The notes under the pieces are model-generated. The model was not told the DNA's origin and made no database searches. It worked only from the letters and a program-made list of their open reading frames with translations. Shown here piece by piece: positions 49,083 through 57,057 of a stretch of DNA of 64,000 nt (positions within the stretch are counted from its first letter, which is position 1; each line of letters begins with the position of its first letter). The stretch is from MWBF01 sp040772005 (lineage in GTDB: Bacteria; Chloroflexota; Anaerolineae; CG2-30-64-16). The stretch lies in NCBI GenBank assembly GCA_040772005.1, contig JAXGYZ010000002.1, positions 930,001 through 994,000 on the forward strand. Direction: 5' to 3'. A program made the translations under genes and the position numbers.

Positions 49083-51812
49083 CTACGCCAGGTCGGTCAG
49101 GCGGGCGCGCAGCCGTTCGGCCCGTGCCTGCAACTCAGCCAGCTTGTCGCGTTCGCGCTGGATGACATTGGCGGGCGCACGCTGCGCGAACGGTCCGTTG
49201 AGCAGAGTCTCACTGCGGGCAGTCTGCGCCTCGGTCTCCGCCAGTTCCTTCTGCAGCTTGCTGCGCTCTGCGGCCAGGTCCACGAGATCGGCCAGGGGCA
49301 GATAGGTGGACACCGCGCCGGTCACGAGCGTGAGCGCCTGAGCCGGGGCGTCAAGGTGTGCAGCGATGAGCAGCCGCGCCGGATCCAGCCGGGCCAGCGA
49401 GCAGAGCACCTCCGCCTGAGCCAGAAGCTGGCCCGCGCGGTCACCGGCGGAGATCTCGGCCGCGATCAACTGTCCCGGCTTCACATCGTACTCGGCCCGC
49501 GCATTGCGGATCGCACGCACGATATCCATGACCAGGCTCATCTCCGCTTCGGCGGCTTCATCGCGCAGTCCCGGCTCCGGCCAGGGGGCCACAATCAGCC
49601 CTGCGGGCCAGGTCTCGTCGCCCGCCGCCTGCTTGAGATAGCCCCACGTTTCCTCGGTCACGAACGGGATGAAGGGGTGCAGCAGCCGCAGCGCCTCATC
49701 CAGCACCTTCACCAGCACGGCTTGGGCCTGCGCCTTCGCGGTCGCATCGCCCCGGTAGATGGCAATCTTGCTCATCTCCAGGTACCAGTCGCAGAACTCG
49801 CTCCAGAAGAATTCGTACATCTGCCGGCCGGCCTCGCCATACTGGAAGGTGTCCATCAGGCGGGTTGCCTCGCTGATGGTCGCAGACAGGCGGCTGAGGA
49901 TCCAGCGTTCGGGTAGCTGGAAGCTGGAAGCTGGAAGCTGGAAGCTGGAAGCTTCCAGTTGCGACAGCACGAAGCGCACGGCGTTCCAGATTTTGTTCGT
50001 GAAGTTGCGGTTCCCTTCCACCCGCTGCAGGCTGAGATTCATGTCGTTGCCTGGCGCGGAACCGGTCAGCAGCGTGAAGCGGAGCGCGTCCGCGCCCATC
50101 GCCGGGATGCCCTCCGGGTACTGCTGCCGCAGGTACACATCGAGCTGCTCCGCCGACGCACCATCCAGCAGCGCAATCGGGTCCAGCACGTTGCCGGTCG
50201 TCTTGGACATCTTGCGCCCCTGGTCATCTCTGACGAGGCCGTGCAGGTACACCGTCTCGAACGGGATGTCGTTCGTGAATAGCAACCCCTGCATGATCAT
50301 GCGGGCCACCCAGAAGAAGATGATGTCGTAACCCGTCTCCATCACCGTCGTCGGGTAGAAGCGGCGCAGGTCGGCCGTGTCATCGGGCCAGCCCAACGTC
50401 GAGAACGGCCACAGCGCGGAGCTGAACCACGTATCGAGCACGTCCGGGTCCTGCTCGATGCGCGTCGAGCCGCAATGCTCGCAGCGGTCGGGGTCCGTCA
50501 TTGCCACCGTCATCTGCCGGCAGTCCGCGCAATACCAGGCGGGGATGCGGTGGCCCCACCAGAGCTGGCGGCTGATGCACCAGTCGCGGATGTTTTCGAG
50601 CCAGTTGTAATACACCTTCGTGAAGCGTTCGGGCACAATCTTGATGCGCCCGGCGCGCACCGCCTCGAGACCCATCAGCGCCATCGGCGTCATCCTGGCA
50701 AACCATTGGGTGCTCACCATCGGTTCGACAATCTCGCCCCCGCGCTGCGACCGCGGCACCTGCGTGCGGTACTTCTCGGTCTTGATGGTCAGTCCCGCCG
50801 CCGCCATATCTTCCCACAGCCGCTTGCGGCACTCGAAGCGGTCCAGCCCGGCGTAGGGGCCGGCGTTCGCGTTCATCTGCGCGTCGGTGGTGAGCACATT
50901 GACGATGCCGAGCCCGTGGCGTTGGCCGATGGCGAAGTCGTTCGGGTCATGGCCGGGCGTGATTTTCAGCGCGCCGGTGCCGAATTCGCGCTCCACGTAG
51001 GTGTCGTGGATCACGGGGATGGGCCGCTTCAGCATGGGCACCAGGCAGGTCGCGCCGATCAGGTGGCGGTACCGCTCGTCATCCGGATGCACGGCCACCG
51101 CGGTGTCGCCCAGGATGGTCTCCGGCCGCGTCGTTGCCACGGGGATGTAGCCCTTGCCCTCGCCGTCGGCCAGGTCCGCACCGGCGATGGGGTACTTGAA
51201 GAAGTAGAGGGTGGCGTCTTCCTCGCTGTACTCCACCTCGAGGTCGCTGACCGCGGTTTGCAGGCCGGGCGACCAGTTGATGAGATATTCCCCGCGATAC
51301 ACCAGGCCCATGCGGTACATGCGCACGAATGCCTCGCGCACGGCCCGGCTCAAGCCCTCGTCCAGCGTGAAGCGCATCCGGTCCCAGTCGCAGGAGGCGC
51401 CGAGGCGGCGCAACTGGCGCACGATGTGGCCGCCGTACTTCTCCTTCCAGGCCCACGTGCGGCGCAGAAACTCCTCGCGGCCGATATCCTGGCGTCGGGT
51501 GCCTTCGCGCGCCAGCATCTTTTCCACCTGGAGCTGGGTTGCGATGCCGGCATGGTCATAGCCGGGCACCCACAGCGCCGCATAGCCGCGCATGCGTTTG
51601 TAGCGGATCATCAGGTCTTCCAGCGACACGAACATCGCATGGCCGAGGTGCAGCTCGCCGGTCAGGTTGGGCGGCGGGATGGCTATCACGAACGGCTCGG
51701 CGTCTGCCGGCGCGATTTCCGGCTTGAAGAAGCCGGACTGCTCCCACCAGTCGTAGATCCGGCGCTCGGATGCGCTCGGATCGTAGGTCTTGGGCATATC
51801 AAAAGCAGCCAT
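49083..51812 (-). CDS. valS: Valine--tRNA ligase
   Basis: This is a 909-residue class I synthetase. HLGH is at residues 55-58, the KMSKS loop reads KMSKT at 534-538, and editing-domain segments VATTRPETILGDTAVAVHP and KITPGHDPNDF are intact. The C-terminal coiled coil (about 840-909) is typical of ValRS. A short Ser/Phe/Gln repeat (about 620-634) encoded by GCTGGAA units lies in a linker. ATG 51812 follows AGGAG. It is 40 bp behind vapC and controlled by the T-box at 52715-53067. Confidence 0.95.
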   Translation of the reverse strand: MAAFDMPKTYDPSASERRIYDWWEQSGFFKPEIAPADAEPFVIAIPPPNLTGELHLGHAMFVSLEDLMIRYKRMRGYAALWVPGYDHAGIATQLQVEKMLAREGTRRQDIGREEFLRRTWAWKEKYGGHIVRQLRRLGASCDWDRMRFTLDEGLSRAVREAFVRMYRMGLVYRGEYLINWSPGLQTAVSDLEVEYSEEDATLYFFKYPIAGADLADGEGKGYIPVATTRPETILGDTAVAVHPDDERYRHLIGATCLVPMLKRPIPVIHDTYVEREFGTGALKITPGHDPNDFAIGQRHGLGIVNVLTTDAQMNANAGPYAGLDRFECRKRLWEDMAAAGLTIKTEKYRTQVPRSQRGGEIVEPMVSTQWFARMTPMALMGLEAVRAGRIKIVPERFTKVYYNWLENIRDWCISRQLWWGHRIPAWYCADCRQMTVAMTDPDRCEHCGSTRIEQDPDVLDTWFSSALWPFSTLGWPDDTADLRRFYPTTVMETGYDIIFFWVARMIMQGLLFTNDIPFETVYLHGLVRDDQGRKMSKTTGNVLDPIALLDGASAEQLDVYLRQQYPEGIPAMGADALRFTLLTGSAPGNDMNLSLQRVEGNRNFTNKIWNAVRFVLSQLEASSFQLPASSFQLPERWILSRLSATISEATRLMDTFQYGEAGRQMYEFFWSEFCDWYLEMSKIAIYRGDATAKAQAQAVLVKVLDEALRLLHPFIPFVTEETWGYLKQAAGDETWPAGLIVAPWPEPGLRDEAAEAEMSLVMDIVRAIRNARAEYDVKPGQLIAAEISAGDRAGQLLAQAEVLCSLARLDPARLLIAAHLDAPAQALTLVTGAVSTYLPLADLVDLAAERSKLQKELAETEAQTARSETLLNGPFAQRAPANVIQRERDKLAELQARAERLRARLTDLA
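49916..49954. repeat. GCTGGAA microsatellite within valS
   Basis: About five GCTGGAA units followed by GCTTCCAG, in frame in valS. GCTGGAAACTGGAAGC and its complement also occur in the valS leader (52779-52803 and 52891-52915). Confidence 0.6.
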
Positions 51813-51852
51813 GATTCTTTCTCCTCTCACGCCGGGCGGCAGCGTGCTGCCG

Positions 51853-52317
51853 TCAGGCGTGAGCGTTCGGGTTGTCAACTTGCAGACCCTCGGCCTGCGC
51901 CGCGGCCAGCAAGTCAATATCTGCACTGACCAGGATAGGGGCATTCATACCCAAGCGCGCCAGGTCGCTTGCCAGATCGAGTGCTGTAGCCAGGTGAATG
52001 GCATCATAGGCGCGAAGTGGGTGCCTAATCACCAGGCTGCCTGCTGTTTGCACTACAAGTCGTGAAATCGACACCGCACGCACGAGCCGCTGTATCTCAA
52101 CGTTCACCTGGTTAATCAGACGGTCCCGATGCGTCGTGCTAATTCGTTTCTCACGTTGCGCTCGACAAAGGGCGCTGACAACTTCGACTAACGCCAATTC
52201 ACTGCTCAGGAACAGCGTGCTCGCGTCCTCACCGAGCAATTGGTTCAGCCATGGTGTCCCAGGTTCTGGCAGATAGCGCTTCACCAACGCACTGGTGTCC
52301 AGATAGTAGGTAGGCAT
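51853..52317 (-). CDS. vapC: VapC-family PIN-domain toxin
   Basis: This is a 154-residue protein; ATG overlaps the vapB stop (TGATG). PIN-domain acids are D7 (YYLDTSALVKRY), E in SSELALVEVVSAL, D in RAYDAIHLATAL and D in SADIDLLAAA. VapC toxins are site-specific RNases that often cut tRNAs or the 23S sarcin-ricin loop. Here the gene sits between a tRNA-Val-sensing leader and valS, and no promoter is seen between vapC and valS. Confidence 0.9.
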   Translation of the reverse strand: MPTYYLDTSALVKRYLPEPGTPWLNQLLGEDASTLFLSSELALVEVVSALCRAQREKRISTTHRDRLINQVNVEIQRLVRAVSISRLVVQTAGSLVIRHPLRAYDAIHLATALDLASDLARLGMNAPILVSADIDLLAAAQAEGLQVDNPNAHA

Positions 52318-52640
52318 CAACGCGGTCCTCTATCTTCGATAATCCAATCGGAAAGTGGGATGTCCTTCAACCACTCCTGGGCTTCTTCTAGCGTAGATGG
52401 TTCCACGCCTTCGATCCATGGCAGCAAGTCTCCCGGCTCAGAGAGCTTACCGGCTTCGCGCAGTGCGCGCACAAGTCTTTCCCTTTCCGTCTCTTCGAGT
52501 GGCTCCCCCGTGACACCTAACGCCAGCGCATCCACGACCGCCTGGTTCAGCGAGACGTTGTACTCGACCGCGCGCTCCTTGAGCGCCTTGTGCAGCCGGG
52601 CAGGCAGGCGCACCGTCAGCTTAACGTGATCCTCGCTCAT
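52317..52640 (-). CDS. vapB: VapB-type antitoxin (CopG/Arc-like ribbon-helix-helix)
   Basis: This is a 107-residue protein with a strong GAGGAGG site before the ATG at 52640. The first 45 residues read as a ribbon-helix-helix domain (VKLTVRLPARLHKALKERAVEYNVSLNQAVVDAL). The acidic C-terminal half (PSTLEEAQEWLKDIPLSDWIIED) is the likely toxin-binding tail. It pairs with the VapC gene beginning in its stop codon. Confidence 0.85.
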   Translation of the reverse strand: MSEDHVKLTVRLPARLHKALKERAVEYNVSLNQAVVDALALGVTGEPLEETERERLVRALREAGKLSEPGDLLPWIEGVEPSTLEEAQEWLKDIPLSDWIIEDRGPR

Positions 52641-52664
52641 TGGCACCTCCTCGCTGCCAACCTG

Positions 52665-52723
52665 TGCCACTATGGTGGCATGGAGGCATGGTGGCACTAT
52701 ACCACGGCAGCCCGAAAAAACAA
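52665..52723 (-). promoter_or_regulatory. vapBC promoter with inverted-repeat operators
   Basis: Minus strand: TTGTTT (52723-52718), 16-bp spacer, TATAGT (52701-52696). Downstream, TGCCAC-CATA-GTGGCA (52680-52665) and GTGG-7-CCAC around the -10 box are likely VapB operator sites. The promoter lies just after the T-box terminator, so vapBC-valS can also be transcribed independently of the leader. Confidence 0.55.
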
Positions 52724-53067
52724 AAAGACCCTCCGTCCTCAAGGACGGAAGGTCTCCGCGGTGCCACCTTGGTTGCAGGCTGGAAACTGGAAGCCGGAAG
52801 CTAACAGTACAGCCTGCCACTCTATGCGCTATAACGGCGCGCAACCCGTGACGCAGTACTCCTGCAAGCCAGCGTGCCAGCTGCTGGCACACAGCTTCCA
52901 GTTTCCAGCATCCGACTCCCCGGCGACGTTCGGCTGCGCTCACACCCTGAAGGGGCTTCCACCCGGTGACCCCTTCTCTCTGTCGGCGGCTTAAGGGCTG
53001 CCGTGCAGCCTTAAGGGCTGCCGTGCAGCCCCAGCCTACTCCTCCGGTTCGACGTCTTTATGTATGT
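52715..53067 (-). promoter_or_regulatory. T-box riboswitch leader of vapBC-valS (specifier GUC)
   Basis: Minus-strand leader of about 350 nt. The T-box AAGGTGGCACCGCGG lies at 52770-52756, followed by a terminator hairpin GACCTTCCGTCC/GGACGGAGGGTC (52754-52727) with a U-rich tail. Stem I has AGAGAGAAGGGG and the specifier region GAAC-GTC-GCCGGGGAGT with GTC (Val) at 52927-52925. The GCCGGGGAGT block is identical to that after TGG in the trpS leader. A 20-nt tandem duplication (52991-53030) lies in the 5' part. Confidence 0.88.
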
Positions 53068-53073
53068 ACGTAG

Positions 53074-53102
53074 ATTCTAGGCCATTCGCGGCCGCATGTC
53101 AA
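53074..53102 (-). promoter_or_regulatory. Promoter of the valS T-box leader
   Basis: Minus strand: consensus TTGACA (53102-53097), 17-bp spacer, TAGAAT (53079-53074). Confidence 0.75.
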
Positions 53103-53111
53103 GTCGGAAAA

Positions 53112-53473
53112 GTAACCGGGCAGGGCGAAGTCATGTTGCAATCGGGCCTTCCACCTGGCAGTTGAAACTGCGGCTACCCCTACGAAACCGGCCTACGCCG
53201 GTTAGTTCCAGTCTGCGTAGGCAGACTTCGCAAGGGTAGCCGCAACTTCAGTTGCCAGGCGGGTTCACCTGGCGCACTATGAAACCACCCTGGTAACCGG
53301 GCAGGGCGAAGTCATGTTGCAATCGGGCCTTCCACCTGGCAGTTGAAACTGCGGCTACCCCTACGAAACCGGCCTACGCCGGTTAGTTCCAGTCTGCGTA
53401 GGCAGACTTCGCAAGGGTAGCCGCAACTTCAGTTGCCAGGCGGGTTCACCTGGCGCACTATGAAACCGCCCTG
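53112..53473. repeat. Tandem duplication of a 181-bp unit
   Basis: The unit starting GTAACCGGGCAGGGCGAAGT is present twice (53112-53292 and 53293-53473), near-identical, and its first 10 bp recur at 53474. Each unit contains a long imperfect palindrome (CCTGGCAGTTGAAACTGCGG / CCGCAACTTCAGTTGCCAGG). The region upstream of the T-box promoter has no gene. Confidence 0.88.
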
Positions 53474-53495
53474 GTAACCGGGCGCGTTGCATACT

Positions 53496-53632
53496 GGGGG
53501 CGCGGCCAGCGCGCATACGCGAATGGCGCTGCGGCGCTGGGCACGGATACACGAATATCCCGCCGCGGCGCACACGATTCGCGTATGCGTGGCGCGCCAG
53601 CGCATTCGTTTATCCGCGATGGCCGCGCCCCC
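53496..53632. repeat. Complex palindromic element, copy B
   Basis: The arms GGGGGCGCGGCC / GGCCGCGCCCCC bracket ACGCGAATGGCGCTGCGGCG and ATTCGCGTATGCGTG. It is homologous to 3913-4056, sharing the GAATGGCGCTGCGGCGCTGG core. Confidence 0.75.
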
Positions 53633-53656
53633 AACGTGAAACGCACCCAAGTAACC

Positions 53657-54976
53657 TCAACTGCCCGGTATCTGCCGGCGCAGGTCCGCGATGACGGTTT
53701 CCAGGTCCTTGCGCAGCGAAGATTCGGGCGGCAGGTCCGCCAGCAGTTCCACCGCCTGCCGCAGACGCTCGCGTGCATCACCGAAATCCACCGCGCCCTG
53801 GCTGACCTGCTGGCGCACCGGCAGCAGCAGGGCGAGCGCCTGGTCAAAGATCTCGCTCGGCGACAACACTTCCGGTTGGCCCTGCGAGCGGGCGCTGCGC
53901 AGGCCGCGCATGCTCGCCGCGGCAGCCTCCATGTCCACGGGCTTCACCAGCCACTTCGCGGCCTCGCCGGCCAGGTCACGGTAGGCGATATCAGGAGAGG
54001 TCCCGGTCAGTTCGAATGTCGCGCTCCGCTCGACGCTGTTGCGGGCCAGGTCAATCCGCTGGACGGCGAGCCGGTAGGCTCCGCGCGCGCCGGGCAGCAG
54101 CGCGCCGGTCACGCGATACCCGCGCGGTGCGGGCAGAATCCAGCGCCAGAACACCTTGAGCCAGGACATGCCGCCCAGGTCGAGCGCAGGCTCCGGCTCC
54201 ACGGGCACCTCTTTCGCCTGCACCAACTGGTTCCAGGCGAGGAGCTTATCGGCCAGCGCGAACGGCACCAGCGCGGCGGCATTCTCGCCTGCGCCGCCGA
54301 GGGTGTTCGTGAAATGTCCGATCAGGTAGCCCGGCTCCACTGCCGGTCGCCCCAGCAGGGGTAGGATGCGCCGATACCAGAGCTCGCGCAGCCAGTAGAG
54401 CACCCAGCGCAGCAGGTGGGCCGCGAAGTACAGGGCCAGGATCAGCAGCAGCGCGGCGATCGCAATGCCCGCGTACTCGCGCACCCTCGTCGCAACGGTG
54501 TCTGCCAGCGTCGGCTCTACGACGGGCGGTGCAGGCACGGGCGTCGGCTCCGGCAGGGGCGCCATCAGTGTCGCCATCTCGGCTGCACTGCCCTCCAGCG
54601 CCGCGGCCAGCCCGGCCAGGGCTTCCGCGTTGCCGCGGTCTTCCTCGGCCACTTCGCGGAACAATTGGGCTGCGCGCTCATAGTCGCGGCCCTGCAGATA
54701 AGTGTTGCCGAGGATGAGCCGCGATTGGAGCTCGGTCAGCGTCGGGGTCGCGGTCGGCGTCAACGTAGGCGTGGCAGTCGGGGTCGGCGTGCCGGGCGTC
54801 ACAGTGATGGCGGTCGTGGCCGTGATGACCGCGGTCGCCGCGGCCGCATCCGCGGCAGGGGCCGTCGCGGTGGCCTGGGCGTATGTCAGTGGTGAGGCAA
54901 TCCAAAGGGTGATGAGCACCAGGGCGAGCGCCGCAATCAGCGGCCCGGCCAGCACATACGTCCGTCGTCGACTCAT
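53657..54976 (-). CDS. Membrane protein with TPR-like segment, unknown
   Basis: This is a 439-residue protein; ATG 54976 has GGAGG upstream. A signal-anchor (8-30) is followed by a Thr/Pro/Ala linker (about 35-80), a TPR-like repeat (SRLILGNTYLQGRDYERAAQLFREVAEEDRGNAEALAGLAAAL) and a second membrane segment near 170-190. The cytoplasmic C-terminal 240 residues are mixed alpha/beta. No enzyme motif is visible. It may be a scaffold or stress-related envelope protein. Confidence 0.62.
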   Translation of the reverse strand: MSRRRTYVLAGPLIAALALVLITLWIASPLTYAQATATAPAADAAAATAVITATTAITVTPGTPTPTATPTLTPTATPTLTELQSRLILGNTYLQGRDYERAAQLFREVAEEDRGNAEALAGLAAALEGSAAEMATLMAPLPEPTPVPAPPVVEPTLADTVATRVREYAGIAIAALLLILALYFAAHLLRWVLYWLRELWYRRILPLLGRPAVEPGYLIGHFTNTLGGAGENAAALVPFALADKLLAWNQLVQAKEVPVEPEPALDLGGMSWLKVFWRWILPAPRGYRVTGALLPGARGAYRLAVQRIDLARNSVERSATFELTGTSPDIAYRDLAGEAAKWLVKPVDMEAAAASMRGLRSARSQGQPEVLSPSEIFDQALALLLPVRQQVSQGAVDFGDARERLRQAVELLADLPPESSLRKDLETVIADLRRQIPGS

Positions 54977-55043
54977 GGCGACCTCCGAGGGGTGAGCGAA
55001 ATTGGCGTTTGCGGATTATAGCACCTATCTCCGCGGCTGGCAA

Positions 55044-55073
55044 TTGCCGCGCCGCGCCCGCCCATGCTATAAT
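55044..55073 (+). promoter_or_regulatory. Promoter upstream of yitJ
   Basis: TTGCCG (55044-55049), 18-bp spacer, TATAAT (55068-55073). Confidence 0.6.
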
Positions 55074-55107
55074 CTGCGCCATTCGTGAACATAAAGGGAA
55101 GCATCAC

Positions 55108-57057
55108 ATGGTCCACCCATTCCTGGAGCGTCTACGCCGCGGCCCGCTGTTGGCGGACGGTGCAATGGGCACGCTGCTGCACGCGCGCGGGGCTGCGTTC
55201 GAGCAGTGCGTCGAAGAGCTGAACCTCACGCAGCCGGATTGGGTGCGCGAAATCCACCTGGCCTACATCAAGGCGGGCGCCGAAGTCATCCAGACGAACA
55301 CTTTCGCGGCCAGCCGCATCAAGCTGAGCGAGTGCAACCTGGACGACAAGATGCGGGACATCAACTTCCGCGGGGTGAAGCTGGCGCGCGAGGCGCGCGA
55401 AATCAGCGGCGCGGCCGCGTGGATTGCGGGCTCGGTGGGGCCGCTCGGCAAGCGCGTCCGGCGGAGCGGGGTGTTGCAGCCTGCGGCCGCAGGGGAAGCC
55501 TTCCGCGAGCAGATCGATGTGCTGTGGGAAGCCGGAGCCGACCTGCTCATCCTGGAAACCTTCTCTGACCTGGAGGAGCTGGCACTCGCGGTGGAGACGG
55601 CCCGCGCTGCGACCGACCTGCCGGTGGTGGCCGAAATCACCTTCGGCAACGACGGGTTGACCATCGAGGGCGCCGGTCCGGCGGAGGTCGCCCGCCGGCT
55701 GGCCCAGGCGGGCGTCGATGTGGCGGGCGTCAACTGCTCGCTCGGCCCCGCGCGCATTCTCGAGTTCGTCGCGCAGATGCACGCCGCGGAGCCCGACCTC
55801 CTGCTGTCGGCCATGCCGAACGCGGGGCTGCCGTTCCATGCCGGCGATCGGATGGCCTATCCTACCGCGCCGCCCTATTTTGCGGAGCGCGTGCCTCAGT
55901 TCCTGGCTGCGGGCGCAACCCTGCTGGGCGGCTGCTGCGGCACGACCCCGGCCCACATCGCGGCCATGCGCAGCGCGCTGGACCGCGTTGCGGACAGCGG
56001 GTTGCAGCCTGCGGACCAGCGGGCCGTGGCTGAGCTGAGCCCGCTGCCGATGGTGCGCGTGCAGCCGGTGGAGAGCGCGGCCCTGCTGGCGTTGGAGACC
56101 GGGGACGCGGATGCCGGGCCGCCGGTCACCGGGCTGCTGCGCAAGCTGCGCGAGGGCAAGTTCGTCGTGAGCGTCGAAGTGGATCCCCCGCGGGGCTTCA
56201 GCGCGGCGAAGATGCTCGAAGGCGCGGCCATCGCGCAGCAGTACGGCGCGGATGCAGTCAACGTCGCGGATAGCCCCATGGCGCGCGTGCGCATGGGCGC
56301 GCTGGCCCTGTGCGTGCTCATCCAGCAACAGGTGGGCATCGAGACCATCCTGCACTTCACCACCCGCGACCGGTCGCTGACCGGCCTGCAGGCCGACCTG
56401 ATCGGCGCGCACGCACTGGGCATCCGCAACATCATCGCGCTCACCGGCGACCCGCCCAGCCTGGGCGACCAGCCGGACAGCACGCCGGTCTACGATGTGG
56501 ATTCGGTTGGGCTGGTGCGCATCATCGACGGGTTCAACCGCGGCCTGGACCGGGCGGGCAAGCCGTTCGGCAGCCGGAGCGCCTTCACGATAGCGGTGGC
56601 GTGTGATCCCACCAAGCCCGACCTGGCGCAAGAGGTCGACCGGTTCCATAAGAAGGTGTCCGCGGGCGCGCATCTCACCATGACGCAGCCCATCTTCGAT
56701 CCCCTGGTCTGGCAGCGCTTCTATGATCTGTACGAGCAGCGCCACGGCCCATTCCCCGTGCCGGTGCTCATCGGCATCCTCCCTCTGCAGAGCCACCGCC
56801 ATGCCACCTTCCTGCACAACGAGGTGCCGGGCATCACGTTGTGCGAAGACGCGCTGGCGCGCATGGAACGGGCGGGCGCAGAGGGCCGCCGCGAGGGCGT
56901 CAGGATGGCCCAGGAACTCCTGTTGGAGCTCACGGCGCGACCGAAGGTGCAGGGCGTTTACCTGATGCCCAGTTTTGGCCGCTATGAGGTCGCCTGCGAA
57001 GTGCTCCAGGTCGTGCAGCGCATCGAAGGCAGCTCGCGGAAGGAAGACGGCAGATGA
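55108..57057 (+). CDS. yitJ: Bifunctional homocysteine S-methyltransferase / methylenetetrahydrofolate reductase
   Basis: This is a 649-residue two-domain protein. Residues 1-300 are a betaine-homocysteine-methyltransferase-type barrel with zinc cysteines C210, C276 and C277 (GVNCSLGP; GGCCGTTP). Residues about 350-640 are a MetF-like reductase (SVEVDPPRGF, NVADSPMARVRM, HFTTRDRSL, ALTGDPP, MTQPIFDP). It supplies methionine by methylating homocysteine and reduces methylene-THF. It overlaps the PIG-L deacetylase gene by 4 bp. Confidence 0.92.
   Translation: MVHPFLERLRRGPLLADGAMGTLLHARGAAFEQCVEELNLTQPDWVREIHLAYIKAGAEVIQTNTFAASRIKLSECNLDDKMRDINFRGVKLAREAREISGAAAWIAGSVGPLGKRVRRSGVLQPAAAGEAFREQIDVLWEAGADLLILETFSDLEELALAVETARAATDLPVVAEITFGNDGLTIEGAGPAEVARRLAQAGVDVAGVNCSLGPARILEFVAQMHAAEPDLLLSAMPNAGLPFHAGDRMAYPTAPPYFAERVPQFLAAGATLLGGCCGTTPAHIAAMRSALDRVADSGLQPADQRAVAELSPLPMVRVQPVESAALLALETGDADAGPPVTGLLRKLREGKFVVSVEVDPPRGFSAAKMLEGAAIAQQYGADAVNVADSPMARVRMGALALCVLIQQQVGIETILHFTTRDRSLTGLQADLIGAHALGIRNIIALTGDPPSLGDQPDSTPVYDVDSVGLVRIIDGFNRGLDRAGKPFGSRSAFTIAVACDPTKPDLAQEVDRFHKKVSAGAHLTMTQPIFDPLVWQRFYDLYEQRHGPFPVPVLIGILPLQSHRHATFLHNEVPGITLCEDALARMERAGAEGRREGVRMAQELLLELTARPKVQGVYLMPSFGRYEVACEVLQVVQRIEGSSRKEDGR

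Noticed and set aside
55132..56817. 561-codon open frame on the minus strand
   Set aside because: It is antisense to yitJ, which has intact zinc cysteines and MetF motifs.
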